64,000 nt of DNA. Source: Leptasterias polaris (lineage: Eukaryota > Echinodermata > Asteroidea > Forcipulatida > Asteriidae). Location: contig JAZGTN010000059.1 in the NCBI GenBank assembly GCA_037783415.1, positions 5,262,541 to 5,326,540 of the forward strand, read 5' to 3'. The notes under the pieces are model-generated. The model ran no database searches. It was not told the DNA's origin and worked only from the letters and a program-made list of their open reading frames with translations. How positions within the stretch are numbered: position 1 is the stretch's first letter; the number at the start of each line of letters is the position of its first letter. Shown piece after piece: positions 55,701 to 63,419 of this stretch. A program made the translations under genes and the position numbers.

Positions 55701-56914
55701 TAATATACCTGTGGAATTTTTTCACGGGACAAGTATTGACAAGTCACGGAAAAATACTGAGTATATAGTGCTTTACACGCATCAGTGTGTGGGTAAAAAC
55801 ACAGGACTCTAGAGAAGTGCTGAGTATATAGTGCTTTACACGCATCAGTGTGTGGGTAAAAACACAGGACTCTAGAGAAGTGCTGAGTATATAGTGCTTT
55901 ACACGCATCAGTGTGTGGGTAAAAACACAGGACTCTAGAGAAGTGCTGAGTATATAGTGCTTTACACGCATCAGTGTGTGGGTAAAAACACAGGACTCTA
56001 GAGAAGTGCTGAGTATATAGTGCTTTACACGCATCAGTGTGTGGGTAAAAACACAGGACTCTAGAGAAGTGCTGAGTATATAGTGCTTTACACGCATCAG
56101 TGTGTGGGTAAAAACACAGGACTCTAGAGAAGTGCTGAGTATATAGTGCTTTACACGCATCAGTGTGTGGGTAAAACACAAATGTTAACATTCATACATG
56201 TTTTTCTCTTTGTTTTCTACCTGCAGTCATTAATGGAGAGACGAATCAAGCCTTGGATTAACAAGAAGATAGTAGAGTACATCGGAGAGGAGGAGGCCAC
56301 GCTGACGGAATTCATCTGCTCCAAGCTCCTGGCTCACAGCTCAGCGGAGAGTATCTTAAGTGACATCACGATGGTCAGTACCTTGAGGTTCTTGTGTTTT
56401 GTTTTTATATCCTTAATAATAATAATAAAAATAACTAGTTCTTATATAGCGCATTTTACAATAACGTATCAATGCACTTTACATTAGTGCCCTGGTCATT
56501 GGGCCAAACATTCCTTTAATCTTTCTCAGCTCCCTGGGGAGTATACAGCCCCAAGCTGCCATGGTGCTCTGAAGGCTTTTTCAAACACAATATCAACCTC
56601 TACTCTTGCAGGTACCCATTTATACTCCTGGGTGAAGAGCAGCAATTATGGTAAAACGATTTGTTGAAGAACTTAAGTGTCATGACCGAGATTTGAACCC
56701 ACACCCCAATGAATTAACCAGCAAATCTTGTTGTTTTGGGCACTACAATACAAGATTTTTTGAATAAATAAATATCCTAGTCATGATCTTTAATTTGTGT
56801 ATATATTTTTTTGTATCTTAGGTTCTCGACGAAGAAGCTGAAGTATTCGTCGTCAAGATGTGGCGATTACTCATCTACGAAGTAGAGGCCAAGAAGCACG
56901 GCTTGGTCAAATGA
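43627..56914 (+). CDS. RBM25: RNA-binding protein 25 (RBM25), partial gene
   Basis: Nuclear splicing regulator of the U1/LUC7-associated type. Thirteen exons: 43627-43776, 44605-44659, 45824-45927, 46480-46562, 47576-47662, 48989-49205, 49627-49794, 50726-50871, 52311-52439, 53996-54146, 54636-54919, 56227-56373 and 56822-56914 (TGA). Exon 1 is the second half of the RRM (SWKRVQGASGKLQPFGFCEY). Exons 6-8 form the Arg/Glu-rich region and the conserved RRKLERKLREKEEAY and REFLEDYDDERDD stretches. Exons 11-13 form the PWI domain (IKPWINKKIVEYIGEEEATL, WRLLIYEVEAKKHGLVK). The first half of the RRM and the N terminus were not found. Exons 1, 9-13 and most joins are clean. Exons 2, 7 and 8 contain frame breaks, and joins 2-3 and 5-6 do not agree in phase, so a small exon may be missing or bases may be wrong. 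Confidence 0.93.
43865..44090 (+). repeat. Interspersed repeat, about 118-bp units
   Basis: Two to three units with CTGTCTGACCATTCAATATC and TGATATCATGTGGTGATTGC, the same family as at 24.1 and 28.4 kb. It lies in the first RBM25 intron seen here. Confidence 0.7.
44270..44380 (-). mobile_element. SINE family B, decayed
   Basis: TGGTCTACCAACTAATCTAT and CTAGCCCTATATGTTGACGG match the reversed head and flank of family B. Confidence 0.65.
44605..44659 (+). CDS. RBM25: RBM25 exon 2, frame broken
   Basis: Starts in phase as VKVDA, as expected after the RRM. After a shift near 44620-44623 it reads KVLLDEYLADKGQ. The unshifted frame stops at TGA (44635). The flanking splice sites (TCTCAG|GTAAAA and GACAG|GTAAGT) look normal. 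Confidence 0.7.
44740..44830 (-). mobile_element. SINE family B, decayed
   Basis: GAAACTGAGCTATCTAGCCC and TATTTTGTCAATAAAGAC mark another reversed copy about 450 bp after the previous one. Confidence 0.6.
45267..45448. mobile_element. 182-bp MITE, 19-bp perfect inverted ends
   Basis: TATTGAGAGAGTTGCGACA (45267-45285) is the exact reverse complement of 45430-45448. The interior is non-coding. It lies in an RBM25 intron, 22 bases before another inverted-repeat element. Confidence 0.85.
45471..45756. mobile_element. GACCTTT-type MITE
   Basis: Begins GACCTTTGGATTGTTGATAA and ends GACGTTGCAATAGAAAGGTT. It shares GCTTTCCATAGTTTTCCAAA with the reversed elements at 60.99 and 62.71 kb. TA flanks both sides, as for Tc/mariner-type insertion. 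Confidence 0.75.
46139..46479 (+). mobile_element. Non-LTR retrotransposon 3' end, abutting an exon
   Basis: The terminal codons of a CR1-like polymerase ORF (DRSLSHAGPTLWNDLPLQIR then FKISLKTCLFN and a stop at about 46360). A 3' tail follows: CCTTGAGCACC, GGCGCATTACAAATAC and (TTA)n. The tail runs directly into RBM25 exon 4: its last TTAG supplies the AG acceptor. Confidence 0.8.
46588..46780. mobile_element. GGCCCAATTTCAT-type MITE
   Basis: Left GGCCCAATTTCATAGAGCTG; right CATTTCTATGAAATTGGGCC, inverted. Diverged relative of 26760-26980. It starts 26 bases after the donor of RBM25 exon 4. Confidence 0.8.
46989..47364. mobile_element. MITE, about 375 bp
   Basis: TTAAAGGCACTGAACACGTT at the left and ACGTGTACAGTGCCTTTAA at the right are inverted copies with mismatches. 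Internal GTAATTGTCAAAGACCAG is shared with 62.1 kb. It lies in an RBM25 intron. Confidence 0.8.
48154..48510 (+). mobile_element. SINE A head joined to a different body
   Basis: GTGTCATGGCTGAGTGGTCT and GGGTTCGAATCCCAG form an intact class II tRNA-like head, but from about 48285 the sequence leaves the family A body (GGAAGGTCGTGCATTCTGCT, CAGCCCCAGGAGTAGG). It is either a second SINE family sharing the head or a chimera. Confidence 0.6.
48833..48925 (+). mobile_element. SINE family B
   Basis: AATAGCTCAGTTGGTAGAGC, GGCATGTTAATCTGGAGGTC and CAGGCTCAAATCC keep both promoter boxes of a tRNA-Asn-like head. It lies 64 bases before an RBM25 exon. Confidence 0.75.
48989..49205 (+). CDS. RBM25: RBM25 exon: Arg/Glu-rich region
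   Basis: Acceptor TTATTCAG, donor CAGCAG|GTCAGT. It encodes a long run of alternating Arg and Glu/Lys (QEREREREKEKDREKERERE), then FERRKLERKLREKEEAYQQ. The reading frame needs two bases from the preceding exon, whereas the exon found upstream ends on a full codon. Confidence 0.85.
49384..49502. mobile_element. Short inverted-repeat element
   Basis: TTGGGGACTT at the left and AAGTCCCCACAA at the right are inverted; an internal TTGTGGGGACTG repeats the motif. Related to 52048-52123. Confidence 0.55.
49627..49794 (+). CDS. RBM25: RBM25 exon 7, one-base frame break
   Basis: Begins RLKACEARERKRSREYEKLR. After GAGATGGGAG (about 49710-49719) the conserved EAKRLREFLEDYDDERDD continues one base out of frame, which an extra G in the GGG run would explain. 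The last codon is split at a weak donor (CAT|GTTTAT), joining MGSALERRRK. Confidence 0.8.
50092..50415 (+). mobile_element. tRNA-derived SINE, family A
   Basis: TTTCGTGGCCGAGCGGTCTG, GGGTTCAAATCCCTC, then the family A body and GTAAAGCGCCTTGATGTAGC at the 3' end. It lies in an RBM25 intron. Confidence 0.8.
50726..50871 (+). CDS. RBM25: RBM25 exon 8, one-base frame break
   Basis: Encodes GSALERRRKEREKE and EREELEEM, then meets TAA. Dropping one T near 50822 restores KLLEEGHDNVEEEMEK up to the donor AAAAG|GTAATG, matching the family order. Confidence 0.8.
52048..52123. mobile_element. 76-bp inverted-repeat element
   Basis: TTGTGGGGACTT and AAGTCCCCACAA are a perfect 12-bp inverted pair. Same family as 49384-49502. 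Confidence 0.65.
52524..53000 (-). mobile_element. Penelope-like retroelement terminal fragment (probable)
   Basis: The stretch 52524-52795 matches 61741-62033 with mismatches and indels (CTTGCTAGGTAGATTTTGTT, TCGAGGGGACTT, GTTTCGACTA). On minus it contains CTGACGA, a 6-bp helix (GACTAG/CTAGTC) and GAAAC, the layout of a hammerhead ribozyme core as described for Penelope-like elements. No reverse transcriptase is visible. Confidence 0.5.
53400..53680 (+). mobile_element. Non-LTR retrotransposon 3' end
   Basis: Encodes DRSFAHAGPFLWNQLPSHIR and FKDRLKFHLFETAFK, then a stop. A GCTTTGAGCACC/GCGCAATATAAATATTC tail and (ATT)n follow. It has the same layout and orientation as the copy at 46.1 kb, in another RBM25 intron. 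Confidence 0.8.
53678..53969. mobile_element. 266-bp MITE with 13-bp flanking direct repeats
   Basis: TTAGTGTTAAGGT lies at 53678-53690 and again at 53957-53969. The element between them has inverted ends (TTGTGGACAAGTCGTTAA and TTAACGACTTGTCCACAA) and a short CTGTTG run. It landed at the end of the LINE tail, 27 bases before the RBM25 exon. Confidence 0.85.
54395..54475 (-). mobile_element. SINE family B
   Basis: CTAGAGCGGGATTTGAACCA and CTCTACCAACTGAGCTAAC are the reversed box B and box A of the tRNA-Asn-like head. It lies in an RBM25 intron. Confidence 0.75.
54636..54919 (+). CDS. RBM25: RBM25 exon 11: pre-PWI segment
   Basis: Acceptor TTTGTTTCAG, donor GATGAG|GTGGGT. It carries KRKKLSIVEAFNQDEDP, a basic KKKRKLVPIDY stretch that may act as nuclear localisation signal, and EEKRKTIKNLIEKILTAKEE, the helix preceding the PWI fold. 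Fully open and in phase on both sides. Confidence 0.9.
55757..56176 (+). repeat. 63-bp minisatellite, seven copies
   Basis: CTGAGTATATAGTGCTTTAC and CACGCATCAGTGTGTGGGTA recur at 55757, 55820, 55883, 55946, 56009, 56072 and 56135 with essentially no mismatches. As 63 is divisible by three, two minus-strand frames stay open, but they are artefacts. A diverged copy lies at about 55465-55520. The array is in the intron before the PWI exon. Confidence 0.95.
56227..56373 (+). CDS. RBM25: RBM25 exon 12: PWI domain core
   Basis: Acceptor CTACCTGCAG, donor ACGATG|GTCAGT; 49 codons. It contains the signature Pro-Trp-Ile in MERRIKPWINKKIVEYIGEE and the helix LTEFICSKLLAHSSAESILS. It sits 50 bases after the 63-bp minisatellite. 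Confidence 0.93.
56410..56715 (-). mobile_element. tRNA-derived SINE, family A
   Basis: AGTTCTTATATAGCGCATTT near the start is the reversed 3' end, and CATGACCGAGATTTGAACCC is the reversed box B. It lies in the last RBM25 intron. Confidence 0.75.
56822..56914 (+). CDS. RBM25: RBM25 last exon
   Basis: Acceptor TGTATCTTAG, 30 codons and TGA. It encodes VLDEEAEVFVVKMWRLLIYE, the last helices of the PWI domain, and the C terminus HGLVK. Confidence 0.93.
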   Translation, partial: VLDEEAEVFVVKMWRLLIYEVEAKKHGLVK

Positions 56915-58150
56915 CAACCAACCAGCTCCGATTAGTAGCCATACAATCAAACCAGACTGGTGGCGTCGGAGATATCAACTTTAACATGTGGGCACAATTT
57001 GAAGGATTCACAGCCTCCCCGTTGCAGTTGACATGTGGCCGCATTATGGAGGTGGCCGTCTCAACCCTTACACATTGAGAGATTGCTGTACATTTAATAC
57101 GAGTACATAATGAATTTGAGGCTGGTCACATTATGAAGGTGACCTGTTTACCCCGGGTTGGACTGAATCTTCATATGGGATACAGTCTGGCAAGAAACTA
57201 CTTGAACCTTTAGATAAACCACTATGTAAATAATTACCTAAAGGATAAGTGCATACTGGCCAACAGGGATTGCAACTTTCAGAGCACAGTTTTGTCGGAC
57301 CCATGCACAAAACAAGTCCTTTAATTCATGGAGAAAATATTCGTGACAAATCAATTCAATCATGGATTTTTAAGTCGTAGCTTAGAAAGTTCTTTTAACA
57401 GTCAAAAAGGTTGAAAAGTAAAAGTCAAATCCGGTTTTCTGAACCCCCCCCCTCCACCCCCGCCCCCTCCACCCCCGCCCCCTCCATGAGAAGGGCTTGA
57501 GTTTATGGGGAAATTCCACAAGACTGCAGGGCCTGTTGTTTAAATGTTTTACTGGATCAGAATTTATTATACAAGACCAGAATCTAATGAGAGATAACCT
57601 TGTGCACAGTTGAGCATCGTAATGTCAACTGTTTTTATTTGTAGAAGCACTAAGAGAAGATTGATCTCAGATGGTACATTTGGATTTGGTATCGTTTGGT
57701 ATGCTTCAATACTTATGCTTCAATACTCGACACAGTTGAAAGACATTTTAGACTTGGACAACATTTGAACCTTGTTTTTTCTGTTTTATTACACAGCACG
57801 GTATTTTAGAGTCAATAGGAAAACACAAGACTACTAGACTTGTCCAGTCCTGATTCTATTGGCCCAAGGCTTTATAGTCACTGGCCTGGGGCCTGTGGTA
57901 CTGTGTTAATTTCGAGCCATGCATGAGGCCCCATGAGATTGAAACATTTGTGTTACTCTTGACTTGTGGTTTTCTCGCGCTTCCGTGAAGGTCTGCTTAT
58001 AGAATTTATAATAAGAGAAATACAAACAAATTTCTAATGAGTTTTTATGGGCGGGGTCAATTCCTGATTGAAAAATAAGAAGAATTTTCTTGTAAATAGT
58101 CTTATACTGGAAACATTATCTGTGAATCGAGTATTGTATAAAACATCTTG
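56915..58150 (+). other. Probable RBM25 3' untranslated region and spacer
   Basis: No further coding exon is seen. It includes a C-rich tract (57445-57486, CCACCCCCGCCCCCTCC units) that on the other strand could fold as a G-quadruplex, and an interspersed repeat at 57795-57925. The polyadenylation site could not be placed. Confidence 0.4.
57795..57925 (-). repeat. Interspersed repeat, partner at 14.4 kb
   Basis: The reverse complement begins GGCTCGAAATTAACAC and contains CAGGACTGGACAAGTC; it matches 14371-14510. Confidence 0.7.
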
Positions 58151-59089
58151 CAACCTCTCAGCTTTTTAGCCAATTTCCTCTCTCTCTGATTAAAAAGTTT
58201 TTTATAACAAGCACTTTCCTCATTTTGGCAATCTCAAAGTGGCATTTCGGATTTTGAAACTGGTGTTTGCATATGAGGTTAACAGTTCCTAATAGACCCC
58301 TTCCATATGACATCACAAGACCCAAACAGCGCCCTCACTGGGGCCAATGAAGACCTACCATTGGTTGAGCGAGCAGGTGTCTCAGCGATGGCGTCCAAGG
58401 CAAGGGGTCTATATGAACGCTTCAATGTGCTTGCTCCAGTAATCATGTAAACGTGCTCTCTTAATTTTCGTGACCTCTACCTTCTTTATACCAGCCCCTT
58501 TCACAATACACAAATTTCCTGGGAGATTGTGAGGGAAATTTATTGGACCTTTTCACACTAACCCTTGCAGACTCCTGGCAAAAAGGCCATTTCACGGGAA
58601 TTCTGCCTGGGAGTAGGGTTAAGCTAGATTATCCAGGGGTAAGCAAGCCTGATGATTCACGGAGGCATTGGAAGCAATAGACCGATCCATTAGGCCTCGC
58701 CTACTAACGTATTGACCCATCACAGCATTTACAACACTACTAAAAGTCCGACCAACGTCTGACCCGTTAAAATCCTCCTCTAGTCAAATTTTCTTTGTTC
58801 AATGCAAAATCACGTTAAAATCTTGTCGGGAAAAGTATACAAACAGCCGCTATTGTTCGGTTGGTATAAACCTCGCAGCAGTGGTCCCTGTTCAGTTGTG
58901 TAAAAGTGGTTAAACATCATTCCTGCCTGTATTATTGTTTAGACTCGGGGCACTGCTCAAAAGGCCACAAAATTAAATTCAAGGCATTTGCGAAAACCAT
59001 GAACGTGCGTTTATCCGATACATGTGTGTGGCCAAAACCAAACCACCGCTGTGATCGTGGCAACGAAGTCCCACTATACAATTGCTGCT
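58151..59089. other. No gene seen
   Basis: Spacer without recognisable repeat or coding features beyond short random open frames. Confidence 0.4.
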
Positions 59090-59253
59090 CGATATGGGGC
59101 AGAGGGAGGCCCCCCCTCTATTGTGTCTTCATTGTGTTCTGGGAATCTCAGGAATTCTTTTGAGAATTTTAGGGGGGGTGCTTCTGTATACAAGAGGGAA
59201 GAGTGTGTTAGGGTTAGGGTTAGTTTGGGGGGGCCTCCCTCTGCCCCATATCG
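59090..59253. mobile_element. 164-bp MITE, 27-bp perfect inverted ends
   Basis: CGATATGGGGCAGAGGGAGG followed by seven C matches the reversed 59227-59253 without mismatch. The interior has TTAGGGTTAGGGTTAG, the animal telomere motif. A partly matching reversed fragment lies at 62930-63040. Confidence 0.9.
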
Positions 59254-59584
59254 GGCATGGTATACCACCATGTGCTGCTGCTAGGCAGTTGCTTTAATAG
59301 GTAGACATGACTGAATGGATCGGTCTATTGCCCCAATGTCCCTGGTCATTGCGTTGGTACTCCTGGAAACGCGACATTAGCATTTACAATTTCCTCTTAA
59401 ACCATTTCCTCTTAAAGGTACCCTTTACAAAAGAGAAAAAACACATTTGTGCACTTCCTTTAAAAAACAAAGCATCAAGTGTAAAACAAACATTGAGTGG
59501 CGGTCGGGTTAAAGGTATTATACAGGATTGTAGAGGATTTTATGAAATCGTTGTTTAAATTTTGTCTGAATGCTTTACAATGAT

Positions 59585-59695
59585 ATTATTTGAAGGGCGT
59601 CTCAAAGCGCTTCCAACACTATTACCCCTGGTCACTGGGCCATAGTATTTCATTCCTTAAACCATCTCAGCTCCCTGGGGAGTATACATGATTAT
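59585..59695 (-). mobile_element. 3' part of a family A SINE
   Basis: GGCGTCTCAAAGCGCTTCCA, CACTGGGCCATAGTATTTC and CTCAGCTCCCTGGGGAGTAT match the reversed 3' half of the copy at 30.4 kb. The tRNA head is absent. Confidence 0.7.
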
Positions 59696-60984
59696 GAAGT
59701 TCATACTAGAACCATATTTTTGTCGGTGAACTATTTCCCTCCGAAATGAAGTCATATTCAAAACAACTGTATCTAAAAAACACAACAGCTGATTTCGGTT
59801 GTTACAAGCAAAATAAGGACAGTGTGGTTACATGCTGAAAATTGTGCTTGGTTTGTCACTATTTTCTACTAACTCACTCAACGGATTAAGCCCAAATGTT
59901 CACAAGTTATTTTATTTCATGTGTATGGTTGATCACACAAAACATGAACACTGCTGACTGTTTTGCCATCAGCTCTACCAATCCTGTATTAATACCGTTA
60001 ATAGTTTTTTCAGGAATTCCCTGGGGTCTCGTTTCCCAGGCATTGACGCGGTGGTATGAAAGGGGATGCAGTATGTCCTCCTCGGACTGAACATTTTTTC
60101 AGGAATGGCTGCATTTGGAACTAAATGTTTTTAATACCTTTGTTTGTCTTTTAGTCAGTTTAGAAAATTGAAATTCTGGGGAAAAAGATTCCTGAATTAA
60201 AATTGTGTGTTTTTCTCCTCGCCCTCAAGTCAATGTAAAGTTTAGTTAATGTAGGGTTCTGAATAAATTACCAAATGTATAAACTCTTGGATAAACTAAA
60301 CTGGCAGTATGAGTTCTTACTGTTGACTTTATTTCATGATTTTATTGTTTTATTGTTATTATTATAGTTTTCCCCAGCAAAATCTCATTCAATTTTGTTT
60401 GAAACTGAATGCTACGTTGTATCAGCCTTCAACAGTCAAGAGGAGTAATTCAATTTTGCCAGTTTAGCATTCACTGGTCAAGTAAAGATCATTTGAATTC
60501 ATTAGACCGCAAAGATAATTCAATTTAATAAATTAAACCGGACTTCATGCGCCCGTCTGCAGAGAAACAGTTGTAGTTGACAGTCTGTGTTTCTAAAGGT
60601 AAAACTCTCTCACCGTCACTTGACCTTTAGAGGTGACACTGACGTAACGCGCGCTCACAGTAGTAAGTTTGGTTGGCTGAATAGAGTCGATTAGACCTAT
60701 CCTTTAGTCGACCTAGATGTCACTCGAACGCTGCATGGTTGAACTAGCTAGTCAAACTGGATCAAACTAGCTCCGGAGCACTGTTTTTCTAGTCAATTAA
60801 CGAAGTATATTACTTTGTCAACATGGCGGTTAGGTTACCCATGGAGGCCTCCGTGGGTTATACGTGCTGCTTTTTTGCCATATTTTGACGAATCAATCGT
60901 GAAACATAGACCACGCATGCGTGGTTTAAGTGTCAAATTGACTAATGGTTAGCACCCGAACTTGTTCCATTCTGTCGATGTATA
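59696..60984. other. No gene seen
   Basis: AT-rich to 60.5 kb, then more GC-rich with AATTC-containing stretches. It lies 2.4 kb or more before the plexin start; regulatory content cannot be judged. Confidence 0.35.
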
Positions 60985-61255
60985 GACTTTTCTTTGCAAC
61001 GTCACAACCCGAGTCTTTGCCAACCGAGGTTCGAAAACTATGGAAAGCCATAAATGCAAAACAAAAACAGATAGTCACAGTTTATAACAATTTTACACAA
61101 ATATTCACAAATACTGTTGAATTTGTTGGAAACAAAGCAACCAATCATTAGAGGTATTATGTTGAATTTGGTTAAAACATCAGTCAACACAATTTAATGT
61201 TTTACTAACACTCGGCCTTCCATGTCGACCAGCGCGGTTTGTTTATCAACAATGG
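60985..61255. mobile_element. GACCTTT-type MITE, diverged
   Basis: TTTGCAACGTCACAACCCGA, CTATGGAAAGCCATAAATGC and TTTGTTTATCAACAATGGAC match the reversed 45471-45756 element. Confidence 0.65.
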
Positions 61256-61740
61256 ACAATTTTATATAATGCCCCATACGGGGCAGAGGGTCACCATTAT
61301 CTTCCCATACTTGAACACACTATATATTATATTTCCTTTTGTATAGACCAATCTGTTTTAGCCCGCATGCGTATAAAGTGCTGCTGGCTGTGCCGCCATT
61401 GCTGGGATGTGCTGCTGGCAACGCAAGCTTGGTTGGTATACACAAAGACAATAAAAACCTGTTGTCTGTTTTACTTTGTTTGCGAATTAATGTCTTCCTC
61501 GATGATGTACACTACTTCCCTGACTGGACAGTTTGGTTAAGCGATGAAGAATACACTTAGTAAATACTTAAATGCAAACATTTTGTTGCATTTATACCAT
61601 AAGTTCTGTGGGTTCGTAAACAAATTGCAACAGCAAATTCTATGTTCTCTTAATTATTTAAGGTTATTAAAACTAAACAGAAGTTTAGGGATTTTAGGCA
61701 TTGCATGGTGAGGTATCGATGTATATATGGTTTGCAAGTA
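61256..61740. other. No gene seen
   Basis: Begins with GCCCCATACGGGGCAGAGGG, a scrap of the 59.1-kb MITE end. The 73-codon frame at 61339 has no support. Confidence 0.35.
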
Positions 61741-62040
61741 GAAACTTGCTAGGTAGATTTTGTTTTTTGAGAACTTGTCTTGCTATTTATTCTACTGCCG
61801 CGGAGTAGATTATTCGAAATACTTCTCAGTTCTGAAAAGAACTGTCCTACTTTTAACTACCGGTACTACCTGGGCGGAAGGTAGAAAATCGGCCGGGACT
61901 ACTTGTACTACTTTCGCTTTGTGTATCGAGGGGACTTCTCGTTTAGCTACACTGCCGCGGACGGAGCGAGTTCTTAATTGGTCTTAACGTTTCGACTAAC
62001 TTGCTCTATCCTCTAGTCATCGCCAGGAGACAGAAGTTTA
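61741..62040 (-). mobile_element. Penelope-like fragment (probable), second copy
   Basis: Matches 52524-52795. On minus it reads CTGGCGATGACTAG, a slightly longer loop, then TTAGTCGAAACG, so the ribozyme-like core has one substitution (A to G) compared with the other copy. Confidence 0.5.
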
Positions 62041-62104
62041 ATACTGAAATTATGTTGGAAAAAAACCATGCTGGTGTAACTGATTTTAAACCCGACCGTG
62101 CAGT

Positions 62105-62460
62105 TTCCATGTACACTTAAAAACAATGTACACCATTGGTAATTGTCAAAGACTGATGTGACCCAACATATACATGTACATGAAATAACAATCCAAAGTG
62201 TAAGCTTAATCGGTCTTCGGAGTCATGAGAAAACAGTGAAAAAAACCATTATATGTTTTCACTGTTTTTAGACCTCGGATTTTATTACCAGTGATAAAGA
62301 CTAATTGTTTTACTCATTTCATAAAAACTTCAAGCATTTCAAGCAAAACTATTTCAAGAGAAATTTTCCACCATGGCCATCTTTATACCATAAGTTATGT
62401 GCAAATCTGTGAACAATATATTTTCAATCTTGTAAATGTTGTACACACCCTTTAAGCTCA
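62105..62460. mobile_element. MITE related to 46989-47364
   Basis: GTACACCATTGGTAATTGTC at the left, TGTTGTACACACCCTTTAAG at the right. GTAATTGTCAAAGAC and CCCAACATA are shared with the RBM25-intron copy. Ends are diverged. Confidence 0.6.
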
Positions 62461-62713
62461 CCTATAATTGTCTGCGCCGTTTTCAGGATTCAGTTTCTGT
62501 TTAATTACAAATGTTCATGGTCAGTGATCTATACATCGCTATGCCATGCTGTTCTGTCAGGGAAATTCTGTGAATCGTTGAGAAACACACCTATTTCACA
62601 TTAAAAAGGCGTTAAAACTACGACAGTTCCCCATTCTTTGTATATAAAACCTTGGGCTGCCAGTGTCTCAGCATTGCGGCTTGCAGCACTTGTGCGCGTA
62701 TGGATTGGTCTAT

Positions 62714-62919
62714 GACCTTTCTATTGCAACGTCACAGCCCAAGTTTTTGCCAACCGAGGTTTGGAAAATTATGGAAAGCCATAAATGCAAAACAAAAACA
62801 GATAGCCACAGTTTGTAACAATGTTACACAAACTATATTCAAAAATTGTATTGAATTTGTTGAAAACATAGCAACCAATCAACCAAACCAATGGTTTGTT
62901 TATCAACAATGGAAAGGTC
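62714..62919. mobile_element. GACCTTT-type MITE, 206 bp
   Basis: Starts GACCTTTCTATTGCAACGTC and ends CAACAATGGAAAGGTC, with inverted GACCTTTC/GGAAAGGTC ends. The interior matches 60985-61255 in the same orientation. Confidence 0.8.
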
Positions 62920-62929
62920 TATTATTAGA

Positions 62930-63045
62930 AGGAACTCCCTATTGTCCTTTAAAGAATTCCTGAGATTCAAAGTACACAATGAAGACAGAATGGGCGGGGG
63001 GGGGGGGGGGGGGTGTTGCACCATTCCCCATATCCAGCACCAAAT
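62930..63045 (-). mobile_element. Fragment related to the 59.1-kb MITE, with G run
   Basis: GAATTCCTGAGATTC and CACAATGAAGACA are the reverse of TGTCTTCATTGTG and GAATCTCAGGAATTC at 59.13 kb. A G run of about 18 bases (62995-63013) replaces the shorter C/G runs of that element. Confidence 0.6.
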
Positions 63046-63419
63046 GTATTGCCAATTCATGGTCTGCCAATTTGGGAGAAAAACATAAAAATGACACATC
63101 AACAAAACATTAAGTAATCCGAGTGTCCGTGCTTTGGTCATGTTCGTCGATACAATACCTTTTTCTTTTATGGTATCGCCCAAACGCGGAAATAGATGAT
63201 TTCAAGTCACAAGTTCACAACAAATACAAATTTACGTCCCTTTCAGGGTAGGCGTATATACAGCTACGACCTCGACGTCTAGATTGGCATCGAAGTGTCG
63301 AACTTGGGTTTAAAGTAGTTTACCAAATCAAATTTCATTTTAGAGTTGTTTATTGATAAGACAGTGACAATATACTCTTCTCAATCGGTCTGGTGAATAT
63401 CGGTCGCCTAGTCGGAACC

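Noticed and set aside
55691..56191. 166- and 145-codon minus-strand frames with 21-residue repeats
   Set aside because: They exist only because a 63-bp minisatellite (21 codons) has no stop in these frames; they lie inside an RBM25 intron on the other strand and lack any domain.
61339..61560. 73-codon frame upstream of plexin
   Set aside because: Begins in MITE remnants and has no recognisable features; not a credible upstream plexin exon.
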